Source: an uncultured Planctomycetota bacterium (lineage in GTDB: Bacteria > Planctomycetota > Planctomycetia > Gemmatales > HRBIN36). From it: a stretch of DNA of 64,000 nt. The notes under the pieces were generated by a model that was not told the DNA's origin, ran no database searches, and worked only from the letters and a program-made list of their open reading frames with translations. The position numbers and the translations under genes were made by a program. Positions 17,597-25,665 of this stretch are shown here, in pieces; the first letter of the stretch is position 1; each line of letters opens with the position of its first letter. The stretch is taken from NCBI GenBank assembly GCA_937944855.1, contig CALFAY010000001.1, positions 60,254 to 124,253 on the forward strand, given 5' to 3'.

Positions 17597-18823
17597 ATGC
17601 CGCTGGAACTGATCGAAACCGGGGAAGAGGCGACGACGGACCAGGAGTACCTCTGGACGCTCAACTTCGGTCCGCAGCACCCGGCCACGCATACCACCTT
17701 GCGGCTAATCCTGACCTTGGATGGCGAACGGGTGGTCAAGGCCGTGCCGGACATCGGCTATCTGCACAGCGGCTTCGAGAAGCTCGGCGAGGACTTGACG
17801 TTCAACCAGTACGTCACGGTCGTGGACCGGATGAACTATATCTCGCCGCTTGCCAACGAGATTGCCTGGTTCCATGTCGTCGAAAAGCTTCTCGGCATCG
17901 AACTAACGCCCCGCTGCAAGTACCTGCGCACGATCTTTGGTGAGTTGATGCGGCTGCACGACCACCTGCTCAATGTCGGCACGTCTGCCCTCGATCTCGG
18001 AGCCTTTACGCCCTTTCTTTATGCCTTTTACCAGCGGGAACTGATTTACGACCTGTGCGAATACGCCTCCGGGCAGCGTTTTCACGGCAGCTACCTGCGG
18101 GTCGGCGGGCTGCTTTACGACGTGGACGACGCCTGGATCCGCAAACTGCGGGAGTTCCTCAACGGGTTTCCCAAGGTCCATGGCGACATCGCCCGGCTGC
18201 TCAGCCGCAACCGTATCTTCATGGAACGGATGCAGGCCGTCGGTGTTTTGAGCAAAGAGGACGCGATCAACTTCAGTTGCACGGGTCCGGTGGCACGGGC
18301 CAGCGGGGTTGTGCGGGACCTACGCAAGGATGAACCGTATCTGGCCTACGGCGAGTTGCGGGATGCGTTCCAGGTTGTTTGCTCCGAGGCGGGCGACTGC
18401 TATGCCCGCTATCTGGTGCGCATGGAGGAAATGCTGGAGAGCATCAAGATCATCCGGGCGGCCGTGGAGAATCTGCCGGGCGGTCCCGTCAACGTGGGCG
18501 TTGAGGGCAAGGCGGTCCTCCCGGACAAGAACGCCACTTACCGCAGCATCGAAGCCCTGATTCAACATTTTGAACTCATCATGACCAATCGCGGCTACCC
18601 CGCCCCTGTTGAAGAGGTGTACGGAGCCATCGAATCCCCCAACGGCGAACTGGGCTTCTACCTGGTTTCGGATGGATCGAACCGAGCCTACCGTTGCCGC
18701 ACTCGTCCCCCGTCGCTAATCCACTTCGCGGTTTTTCCGCATCTGGTGGTCGGACATCAGATTAGCGACGTGGTGGCGATTCTCGGAAGTTTGAACATCA
18801 TCGCGGCGGAACTGGATCGTTGA
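17597..18823 (+). CDS. nuoD: NADH-quinone oxidoreductase subunit D
   Basis: 408 aa, full length for the 49-kDa subunit that forms the quinone pocket with NuoB. Family motifs are clear: NFGPQHPATHTTLRL near the N-terminus (quinone-contacting His region), YLHSGFEKLGEDLTFNQY, and the C-terminal SDVVAILGSLNIIAAELDR. Start ATG is preceded by GAGG six nt upstream. A 65-bp gap to nuoC is the second longest gap within the operon. Confidence 0.97.
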   Translation: MPLELIETGEEATTDQEYLWTLNFGPQHPATHTTLRLILTLDGERVVKAVPDIGYLHSGFEKLGEDLTFNQYVTVVDRMNYISPLANEIAWFHVVEKLLGIELTPRCKYLRTIFGELMRLHDHLLNVGTSALDLGAFTPFLYAFYQRELIYDLCEYASGQRFHGSYLRVGGLLYDVDDAWIRKLREFLNGFPKVHGDIARLLSRNRIFMERMQAVGVLSKEDAINFSCTGPVARASGVVRDLRKDEPYLAYGELRDAFQVVCSEAGDCYARYLVRMEEMLESIKIIRAAVENLPGGPVNVGVEGKAVLPDKNATYRSIEALIQHFELIMTNRGYPAPVEEVYGAIESPNGELGFYLVSDGSNRAYRCRTRPPSLIHFAVFPHLVVGHQISDVVAILGSLNIIAAELDR

Positions 18824-18848
18824 CTGGGCGCATGTTCCGAGGAGCAGC

Positions 18849-19334
18849 ATGGCGATATTGACGGAGGCAATGCGAGAAAGAATCCGGGCCTATCTGCCCC
18901 GCTATCCGAGCAAACAGGCGGTGGTCCTGCCCGCGTTGCACGTTGTCCAGGATGAATTGCGGTGCGTTCCGCTGGAGGCTGTGCGGGAAATCGCGGAAAT
19001 GCTCGACCTCCACCCCGCCCAGGTACAGGACACGCTGAGCTTCTACGGTTTCTTCCGGGATGAGAAGCATCCGCTGGGCCGCAAGAGGGTCTGGGTCTGC
19101 CGCAGTCTGTCGTGCATGCTTCGGGGCGGAGAGGAATTGCTGCGGGATCTCTCCGCACGTCTGGGCGTGAAGCCCGGCGAGACGACGCCCGACGGCCGGA
19201 TCACGCTCGAATTCGCCGAGTGCCTCGGTCAGTGTGAAGGAGCACCTTGTCTGATGATCGATGACGAAGTGCACGGCCCATTGACGACTGAGCAGGCCCT
19301 GGAATTGCTCAAGCGCGCAGAGGAGGCGTCATGA
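18849..19334 (+). CDS. nuoE: NADH-quinone oxidoreductase subunit E
   Basis: 161 aa thioredoxin-like [2Fe-2S] protein (cluster N1a) of the NADH-oxidising module. The four cysteine ligands are C84 and C89 (VCRSLSCM) and C125 and C129 (ECLGQCEGAPC). The N-terminal helical part (VVLPALHVVQDELRCVPLEAV) is typical. GAGGAG precedes the ATG. The stop overlaps nuoF by 4 nt (ATGA). Confidence 0.96.
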   Translation: MAILTEAMRERIRAYLPRYPSKQAVVLPALHVVQDELRCVPLEAVREIAEMLDLHPAQVQDTLSFYGFFRDEKHPLGRKRVWVCRSLSCMLRGGEELLRDLSARLGVKPGETTPDGRITLEFAECLGQCEGAPCLMIDDEVHGPLTTEQALELLKRAEEAS

Positions 19335-20644
19335 GCTTCGAACCGGTCCTGCTTCGCAACCGTGGCGTGCCGGACGTGCAGCGGCTGGAGGTTTACCAGC
19401 AGCGTGGCGGCTATCGGGCTTTGGAAAAGGCCCTGCGGATGAGTCCGGCGGAGGTCGTGCAGGTCGTTAAGGATTCCGGGTTGCGAGGCCGAGGAGGAGC
19501 GGGCTTTCCCTGCGGCGTCAAATGGACGTTCCTGCCCAAGGACCATTCCGGCCCGATCTACCTGTGCGTCAACGCCGATGAGAGCGAACCTGGGACTTTC
19601 AACAACCGCATCCTCATGGAAGAGGACCCGCATCAGGTACTCGAAGGCATCACCATCAGCGCCTATGCGACGCGGGCCACGACGGCGTACATCTACCTCC
19701 GCTACGAGTACGGCCGATGCTATCGGACGATGCAGCGCGCCGTGGACGAAGCCTACGCGGCTGGGCTGCTGGGTCGGAACATCCTCGGCAGGTCCGATTT
19801 CCATCTCGATGTGTACCTGCATCGCGGAGCCGGGGCCTACATCTGCGGTGAAGAAACAGGGTTGATCGAAAGTCTTGAAGGCAAACGGGCCTGGCCTCGG
19901 ATCAAGCCGCCGTTTCCGGCGGTGGAAGGGGCGTTCCGCAAGCCCACCATCGTGAACAATGTCGAGACTTTGGCCTGTGTCACGCACATCCTCGATCGCG
20001 GGGCCGACTGGTTCAAGTCCATCGGTGTGCCGCCCGACCCGAACAACCCCCGCGACCTGGGCAGTTACGGCCCGAAACTCTATTGCATCAGCGGGCATGT
20101 CAACAACCCGTGTTGCGTCGAACTGCCGCTGGGTGTCACGGCCCGGCAGTTAATCGAAGAGCACGGCGGCGGCGTGTGGAAGGGACGGAAGGCCAAGGCG
20201 GTCGTGCCCGGCGGCATCAGCATGGGTTTTCTCAGCGAGTCCGAATTGGACACCCCGTTGGATTTCATCGGCCCGACGAAAGTCGGCTGTCTCGGCTTGG
20301 GCACGGCGGCGGTCATCGTCATCGACGACCAGACAAGCATGGTGGACGTGCTTTACAACTCCTGCCGCTTCTTCCGTCACGAATCCTGCGGACAATGCAC
20401 ACCCTGTCGGGAAGGAACGGAGTGGATGACAAAAATCCTGGCTCGCATCCGACGCGGCCAGGGCGAGCTGAGCGACCTGGACCAGTTGCTCGAAATCGCC
20501 AACGGCATCGGCATCACGCCGGGCACCACGATCTGCGGTCTGGCCGACGGCGCGGCCTGGCCAGTCAAGAACGCCCTGACCAAGTTCCGGGCCGAGTTCG
20601 AGGAGTACATCAGGCATCATGGCCGTCATCACGATCAACGATAA
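19331..20644 (+). CDS. nuoF: NADH-quinone oxidoreductase subunit F
   Basis: 437 aa, the NADH- and FMN-binding subunit. Seen in order: GLRGRGGAGFPCGVKW (NADH), NADESEPGTFNNR and GAGAYICGEETGLIESLEGKR (FMN), then SCGQCTPCREGTEW with the later ICGLADGAAWP cysteine for the [4Fe-4S] cluster N3. All cofactor residues appear intact. AGAGGAGG precedes the start. It overlaps nuoG by 26 bp. Confidence 0.97.
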   Translation: MSFEPVLLRNRGVPDVQRLEVYQQRGGYRALEKALRMSPAEVVQVVKDSGLRGRGGAGFPCGVKWTFLPKDHSGPIYLCVNADESEPGTFNNRILMEEDPHQVLEGITISAYATRATTAYIYLRYEYGRCYRTMQRAVDEAYAAGLLGRNILGRSDFHLDVYLHRGAGAYICGEETGLIESLEGKRAWPRIKPPFPAVEGAFRKPTIVNNVETLACVTHILDRGADWFKSIGVPPDPNNPRDLGSYGPKLYCISGHVNNPCCVELPLGVTARQLIEEHGGGVWKGRKAKAVVPGGISMGFLSESELDTPLDFIGPTKVGCLGLGTAAVIVIDDQTSMVDVLYNSCRFFRHESCGQCTPCREGTEWMTKILARIRRGQGELSDLDQLLEIANGIGITPGTTICGLADGAAWPVKNALTKFRAEFEEYIRHHGRHHDQR

Positions 20645-22280
20645 AGACGTGCAACTGGCTGAGAGCGAGCGGCTGAATCTGATCCAAGCCGCCCAGCGAG
20701 CAGGATACGAAGTGCCGCATTACTGCTGGCACCCTGCGTTGACCGTAGTAGCCAGCTGCCGGATGTGTCTGGTCGAAGTCGGGGAGAAAAAGCCCGACGG
20801 CACCGTCGCCATGCAGCCGCGCGTCGTTCCCGCCTGCCAGACACCTGCCAGGCCCGGCATGGTTGTCCGCACCAACAGTGAAAAGGCGAAGGCCGCTCAG
20901 GCCGCGACGCTGGAGTACCTGCTGCTCAACCATCCGCTCGACTGCCCTGTCTGCGATCAGGCCGGTGAATGCTATTTGCAGGATTACTCCTACAAATTCG
21001 GCCGAGGTTACAGCCGCTTTAAGGAAGACAAGATCATCCGCCCGGACAAGGATTACATTGGCGAAAACATCGCTCTGTTCACCGACCGTTGCGTCATGTG
21101 CAGCCGCTGCGTCCGCTTCACTCGGGAGATCAGCGGCACCGCCGAGCTTCAGATCATCCACCGCGGGGCACATGCAGAGATCGACGTCTTTCCCGGTCAG
21201 CCGTGCAACAACAAACTCGCTGGAAACGTCGTGGACTTGTGCCCGGTCGGTGCCTTATGCAGCAAAGACTTCCTTTACAAGCAACGGGTCTGGTTTCTTA
21301 AGAGCACATCGAGTGTTTGTCCGCGATGCAGCACCGGATGCAGCATCACCATTGACCATCATAAGGACATCGTCTATCGCCTGCGTCCTCGTGCCAATCC
21401 CCAGGCCCAGGGGTGGTTCATGTGCGATGAGGGGCGGTTCGGCTACAAGTACATCAATGCCGCGGATCGGCTCATCAGTCCGATGGTTCGGCACGACAAG
21501 CATACGCTCTACGTCGGCTGGGAAGAGGTGCTTCCCGTCTTGCGGCGGCAGGTGCGGCAAGCGGTGACGGAAGCTCCGGAGTCGGCGTGGCTGGTGTTGT
21601 CGCCGTGGTTGACCTGTGAAGAAGCGTATCTAGCCGTCCGCTGGTTTCGCTCGCTATCTCCGCAAACTCGGCTGGCCTCGGGGCCGGTTCCCGTCGTCGG
21701 CGAAGACGACCGCTATCCGAAGGACGTCCACGGCAACCCGCCGCCGCTGGACAAGACTCTCTTCACGATTCGGGCGGAAAAGTGTCCTAATCGGCTCGGC
21801 GTTGAGGCGATTCTGAAGCACTACCAGGGCACGATTCATTCATTCGATGCCGTCCTGGAGGCAGCTCGACGGGGTGAAGTCCGGGTGCTCTACCTTACTG
21901 GCGGCTACCCGGAGCCGGGTTGGACTTCGGAACACTGCACGGCATTGGAAGGGGTCGGGACGTTGATCGTACAAGACATCTTGCCCTCGCCGCTGACATC
22001 CGTTGCGAAGTACATTCTGCCCGGAGCGGCGTTCGCTGAGAAAGACGGCACGTTCGTCAACCATGCCGGGCTGGCTCAGGCGATCCATCGGGCTGTGCAG
22101 CCGCCCGGTGAAGCTCGAAGCGATGCCCGCATCTTTGTGGATCTTCTTGAGCGACGCGGGCTGCCTCACGCTCCCGCCTTGCGGGCGGAGCTGGCCTCTG
22201 AAATCCCCTGTTTTGCGCCTTTGAATGCAGGACAGATTGGGCCGCTCGGTGTGTTTCTGAACGGCGAAGGAAAACCGTAA
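20619..22280 (+). CDS. nuoG: NADH-quinone oxidoreductase subunit G, short form
   Basis: 553 aa, shorter than the roughly 700-900 aa of well-known NuoG. The iron-sulfur part is complete: [2Fe-2S] C36/C47/C50/C73; the H105, C109, C112, C118 set; C158/C161/C164/C208; and the extra N7-type set C234/C237/C241/C269. The molybdopterin-oxidoreductase-like C-terminal domain is strongly reduced: about 280 residues with a remnant (SVAKYILPGAAFAEKDGTFVNHAG). The gene overlaps nuoF and is followed by nuoH, so the shortening is not due to a broken frame visible here. Confidence 0.93.
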   Translation: MAVITINDKDVQLAESERLNLIQAAQRAGYEVPHYCWHPALTVVASCRMCLVEVGEKKPDGTVAMQPRVVPACQTPARPGMVVRTNSEKAKAAQAATLEYLLLNHPLDCPVCDQAGECYLQDYSYKFGRGYSRFKEDKIIRPDKDYIGENIALFTDRCVMCSRCVRFTREISGTAELQIIHRGAHAEIDVFPGQPCNNKLAGNVVDLCPVGALCSKDFLYKQRVWFLKSTSSVCPRCSTGCSITIDHHKDIVYRLRPRANPQAQGWFMCDEGRFGYKYINAADRLISPMVRHDKHTLYVGWEEVLPVLRRQVRQAVTEAPESAWLVLSPWLTCEEAYLAVRWFRSLSPQTRLASGPVPVVGEDDRYPKDVHGNPPPLDKTLFTIRAEKCPNRLGVEAILKHYQGTIHSFDAVLEAARRGEVRVLYLTGGYPEPGWTSEHCTALEGVGTLIVQDILPSPLTSVAKYILPGAAFAEKDGTFVNHAGLAQAIHRAVQPPGEARSDARIFVDLLERRGLPHAPALRAELASEIPCFAPLNAGQIGPLGVFLNGEGKP

Positions 22281-22321
22281 GAGTGCCGGTATTCGGATTG
22301 GCTTTCCGTCACGAGGTCGGC

Positions 22322-23512
22322 ATGAGTTTGCTTGTGACATTCGTGATTATCGTCGTGGTCATGACAGCGATCCTGGGGATCAACTCGTACCTGATCCTCC
22401 TGGAGCGCAAAACCGCGGCCTGGATTCAGGACCGCGTCGGGCCGAACCGGGTGGGCTTCGACCTTGGCCTGCCCTTCCTCAAGCGGCTGACCGGCGGCTT
22501 CCACTTCTGGGGCCTGGGACAGCCCATCGCCGACGGGCTGAAGTTCCTCTTTAAAGAACAGGTTGTTCCAGCCCATGTGGATAAGGTGCTGTACTTTGTC
22601 GCCCCCTGCGTAGCGGTGATCACAGCTTTGCTCTCTTTTGCCGTGGTCCCCTTCGGTCCCACTCCGACGTCCGCCAACCCCGATGTCTTCCCGTTCGTCA
22701 TCGCTCCGAACATCGACATCGGCATCGTGTTCGTCTTCGCCGTCAGCAGTCTGGCAGTGTACGCCATCATCCTTGGCGGCTGGGCCTCCAACAACAAGTA
22801 CAGCATGATCGGTGCTCTGCGGTCTTCGGCCCAGATCATCAGCTACGAGATTCCGTTAGGGCTGTCGATCCTGGTCGTGGCGATGATGACCGGCTCGCTG
22901 AATCTGGAGAAGATCGTTGCCCGACAGGCCGAGGACGGCTTTTTCGGATGGAACATCTGGTTTCAGCCGCTCGCCTGGCTGATCTTCTTCACGGCCGCCC
23001 TGGCCGAGACAAACCGCCTGCCCTTCGACCTGCCGGAGTGCGAACAGGAACTGGTCGGGGGCTTCCACACCGAGTACAGCGCGATCAAATTCGTGATGTT
23101 CTTTCTCGGTGAATACACGCACATGATTACGGTCAGTTATCTGACGGCGATTCTGTTCTTCGGCGGATGGCATTTCCCCTTCATCGCCGAGGGGGACAGC
23201 ACATATCCCGGAGCGACGGCGGTCAAGATCCTGGTTCTGGCGGGGAAAGCCGCGTTGTTTATCTTCTTCATCATGGTTTTGCGTTGGTCGCTGCCGCGTT
23301 TCCGCTATGACCAACTGATGCGGCTGGCATGGATCGTTCTGATTCCCCTGGGGCTTCTCAATCTGGTCTTCGCCATGTTCGTGAGGCACTGGGAACTCAG
23401 CCGCTGGTGGCTACTGCCGATCTCTGTCGTGCTGTTCGTGGCCGCGGGGCTGATCGGCACGCTCGTTTCGACGCAGGAGAAGAGGGTGATTGGCCATGCC
23501 CATCAAGCCTGA
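22322..23512 (+). CDS. nuoH: NADH-quinone oxidoreductase subunit H
   Basis: 396 aa with eight or more membrane segments; it links the Q-module to the proton-pumping arm and forms the entrance of the quinone tunnel. Signature segments include LLERKTAAWIQDRVGPNRVG near the N-terminus and AETNRLPFDLPECEQELVGGFHTEYSA in the third quarter. ATG 22322 with GAGG 6 nt upstream is preferred over GTG 22283. It overlaps nuoI by 17 bp. Confidence 0.96.
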   Translation: MSLLVTFVIIVVVMTAILGINSYLILLERKTAAWIQDRVGPNRVGFDLGLPFLKRLTGGFHFWGLGQPIADGLKFLFKEQVVPAHVDKVLYFVAPCVAVITALLSFAVVPFGPTPTSANPDVFPFVIAPNIDIGIVFVFAVSSLAVYAIILGGWASNNKYSMIGALRSSAQIISYEIPLGLSILVVAMMTGSLNLEKIVARQAEDGFFGWNIWFQPLAWLIFFTAALAETNRLPFDLPECEQELVGGFHTEYSAIKFVMFFLGEYTHMITVSYLTAILFFGGWHFPFIAEGDSTYPGATAVKILVLAGKAALFIFFIMVLRWSLPRFRYDQLMRLAWIVLIPLGLLNLVFAMFVRHWELSRWWLLPISVVLFVAAGLIGTLVSTQEKRVIGHAHQA

Positions 23513-24158
23513 AGAAGTCCGCTGGGTCGCTCCACCCCGGATGGGGCTGTGGGAGCGTCTGTACATTCCCGCCGTGCTTCAGGGATTGGGTACGACGCTG
23601 TCCCACATGGTCCGCCCGGCAGTAACCCAGCAGTTTCCCGACGAGGAACCGAAGCTGCCACCCAACTACCGCGGCGTGCATCGGCTCAACCGCGACGAAC
23701 AGGGCCGGGTCAAATGTGTGGCCTGTTATCTGTGTGCCACGGCCTGTCCAGCCCACTGCATCGACATCGTCGCCGCCCCGTCGCCTTGGCCGGATCGGGA
23801 AAAATACCCTGAAATCTTCGTGATTGACGAATTGCGGTGCATCTACTGCGGCATGTGCGAGGAAGCCTGTCCTGTCGATGCCATTGAACTGACGACGCTG
23901 TACGACCTGACGGGGCTGACTCGCCGGGAGATGCTGTTCGACAAGGAAAAACTGCTCAGCGTGTACGATCAGACGGCCGCCGCGGGGACCGATCCGCCTC
24001 GGACGCGGCGTGGTCGTCTCGGCCCGGCTTCCGAACCGCTGGTGCCGATCAACCAGCTGGGGCCATCGAGCGGCGTGGGAGCCAATGCCGCTCATCCCAG
24101 CGACAACCGCACCGACTCCGAACGGGCGGTCGCGGCAAAAGCATCCTCGGAAGCATGA
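23496..24158 (+). CDS. nuoI: NADH-quinone oxidoreductase subunit I
   Basis: 220 aa ferredoxin-like subunit with two [4Fe-4S] motifs: C74/C77/C80/C84 (CVACYLCATACP) and C115/C118/C121/C125 (CIYCGMCEEACP), carrying clusters N6a and N6b. About 60 residues after the ferredoxin fold are polar and of low complexity, a tail longer than usual. Start at ATG 23496; the in-frame TTG at 23490 adds only two residues. ATGA overlap with nuoJ. Confidence 0.95.
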   Translation: MPIKPEEVRWVAPPRMGLWERLYIPAVLQGLGTTLSHMVRPAVTQQFPDEEPKLPPNYRGVHRLNRDEQGRVKCVACYLCATACPAHCIDIVAAPSPWPDREKYPEIFVIDELRCIYCGMCEEACPVDAIELTTLYDLTGLTRREMLFDKEKLLSVYDQTAAAGTDPPRTRRGRLGPASEPLVPINQLGPSSGVGANAAHPSDNRTDSERAVAAKASSEA

Positions 24159-25234
24159 TGGTGAGCTGGACGGAATTCGCCATGCCTGAACCCTTGCTGG
24201 CAAGTAGGTTGCTCGAGTGGCAGAGGATCATCTGGATCTTGCTGCCACTGGCAGTCGGTATGATCGCCCTGTGGCTGTTGCTTCCTCAGGCTCGACCGGC
24301 CCGCGTGCTCATCTCCGCCCTCATTGCTGGGGTTGCCGCGTTGATCGTGGGAAGTCTCGTGCTGTTGCGGCCTACGGGACCGACGGTTCCCTGGCTGTTC
24401 GACGCTTTGTTCTGGATTTTCTCCGTGATCGCTGTCGGTGCCGCCACCGCCATGATCGTGCAACGCAATCCGGTGTACAGCACCCTGTGGTTCGCCTTGG
24501 TGGTGCTGAGCACGAGCGGATTGTTTCTTCTGCAATCCGCATGGTTTCTCGCGGCGGCAACAATCATCGTTTATGCCGGAGCCATCGTGGTCACGTTCCT
24601 GTTTGTCATCATGCTGGCTCAGCAGACGGGCTTGGCTCCCTATGACTGTCAGGCCCGAGAGCCGCTGTTGGCTTGCGTGGCCGGGTTCGTCCTGCTGGCT
24701 GCCTTGCAATATGCCCTTCACCGAGCCGGCCCGCCGTCCGCGCCAGTCCAGAGTTTCGCCCAACCCCGGCAGTTGCCTACGGTTCGGCAAACGCTCGAAG
24801 AGGCGCGTTTACGGGTCCAGACTGGGGAATCGCCGGACGATGTCGGCAAGTCGCTGTACCTTCAGCCCAAGCAACCCGAATCTTTTGTCGGCAACATCCT
24901 GTTCCAGTTGGCCGAAACGCTGCCGCCAGTCGAACGGAAGCAGGAGCGCGATCTCTGCGAGGGGGCTAATGCCAGGATCAGCCGCGCTCGATTGACGGAA
25001 AACAGGGAAATGATGGTCGAGGGCTTGGATCAATTGATGGCGTTGTCCCGACGATTAGAGTTGCGGCTGGGGGGAACGCCTCTGAGCGGGATCAAGCAGC
25101 CGCACGTCGCTTCGCTCGGCCAGTCCTTGTACGGCGATTATCTCTGGGCAGTAGAAATTGCGGGAACACTTCTGCTCGTGGCGACGGTCGGGGCCGTCAT
25201 CATCGCCCTGCGGCGCAAGGAGGAAACGGCATGA
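24155..25234 (+). CDS. nuoJ: NADH-quinone oxidoreductase subunit J with large insertion
   Basis: 359 aa, about twice the usual 165-200. Membrane segments 1-4 (about 25-190) contain the typical AATIIVYAGAIVVTFLFVIML region, the pi-bulge helix of the coupling path. The usual final segment (AVEIAGTLLLVATVGAVIIALR) stands at the C-terminus. Between them lies a polar stretch of about 130-140 residues (about 195-330) that is not part of standard NuoJ and seems soluble and helical. The frame is unbroken and the gene overlaps nuoI and nuoK by 4 nt on each side, so the insertion is part of a normal gene. Confidence 0.9.
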   Translation: MMVSWTEFAMPEPLLASRLLEWQRIIWILLPLAVGMIALWLLLPQARPARVLISALIAGVAALIVGSLVLLRPTGPTVPWLFDALFWIFSVIAVGAATAMIVQRNPVYSTLWFALVVLSTSGLFLLQSAWFLAAATIIVYAGAIVVTFLFVIMLAQQTGLAPYDCQAREPLLACVAGFVLLAALQYALHRAGPPSAPVQSFAQPRQLPTVRQTLEEARLRVQTGESPDDVGKSLYLQPKQPESFVGNILFQLAETLPPVERKQERDLCEGANARISRARLTENREMMVEGLDQLMALSRRLELRLGGTPLSGIKQPHVASLGQSLYGDYLWAVEIAGTLLLVATVGAVIIALRRKEETA

Positions 25235-25665
25235 CTCCGATTCTGCACAACTATCTCGTCGTCGGGGCCGTGCTCTTCGTGCTGGGCTTGATCGGCTTCT
25301 TGACCCGGCGGAATCTGATCATCCTGTTTCTGTGCGTGGAGATGATGCTCCAGGGAGTGGCCTTGAACCTGGTCGGCTTCGGTGCTTACCATCGCAACTT
25401 TTCAGGTCAGGTTTTCACCATTCTGATTTTGACCGTCGCGGCTTGCGAGGCAGCTTTGGCGCTAGCCTTGGTTCTGGCCCTATACCGCCGGCAACGCACG
25501 TTGGACGTGAGCGTCTGGCAAGCACTCAAGGAACCCGAGGTCGAAGCCGACATCGAGGAAACGCCGCCTGAGGAACCTGCTCCGCCGCCTCCCGAGTTTC
25601 CCAAGCTGACGCCCGCCGGTCTGGAACCGAAGGCGAAACAGGTGGAGGACGCCGTTCATGTCTGA
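25231..25665 (+). CDS. nuoK: NADH-quinone oxidoreductase subunit K with acidic/proline tail
   Basis: 144 aa; the first 100 are a normal NuoK with three membrane segments, the conserved glutamate in LFLCVEMMLQGVALNLVGF and the one in VAACEAALALAL. The last 45 residues (EVEADIEETPPEEPAPPPPEF...) are an added acidic, proline-rich tail. AAGGAGG precedes the ATG. It overlaps nuoL by 8 bp. Confidence 0.95.
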   Translation: MTPILHNYLVVGAVLFVLGLIGFLTRRNLIILFLCVEMMLQGVALNLVGFGAYHRNFSGQVFTILILTVAACEAALALALVLALYRRQRTLDVSVWQALKEPEVEADIEETPPEEPAPPPPEFPKLTPAGLEPKAKQVEDAVHV

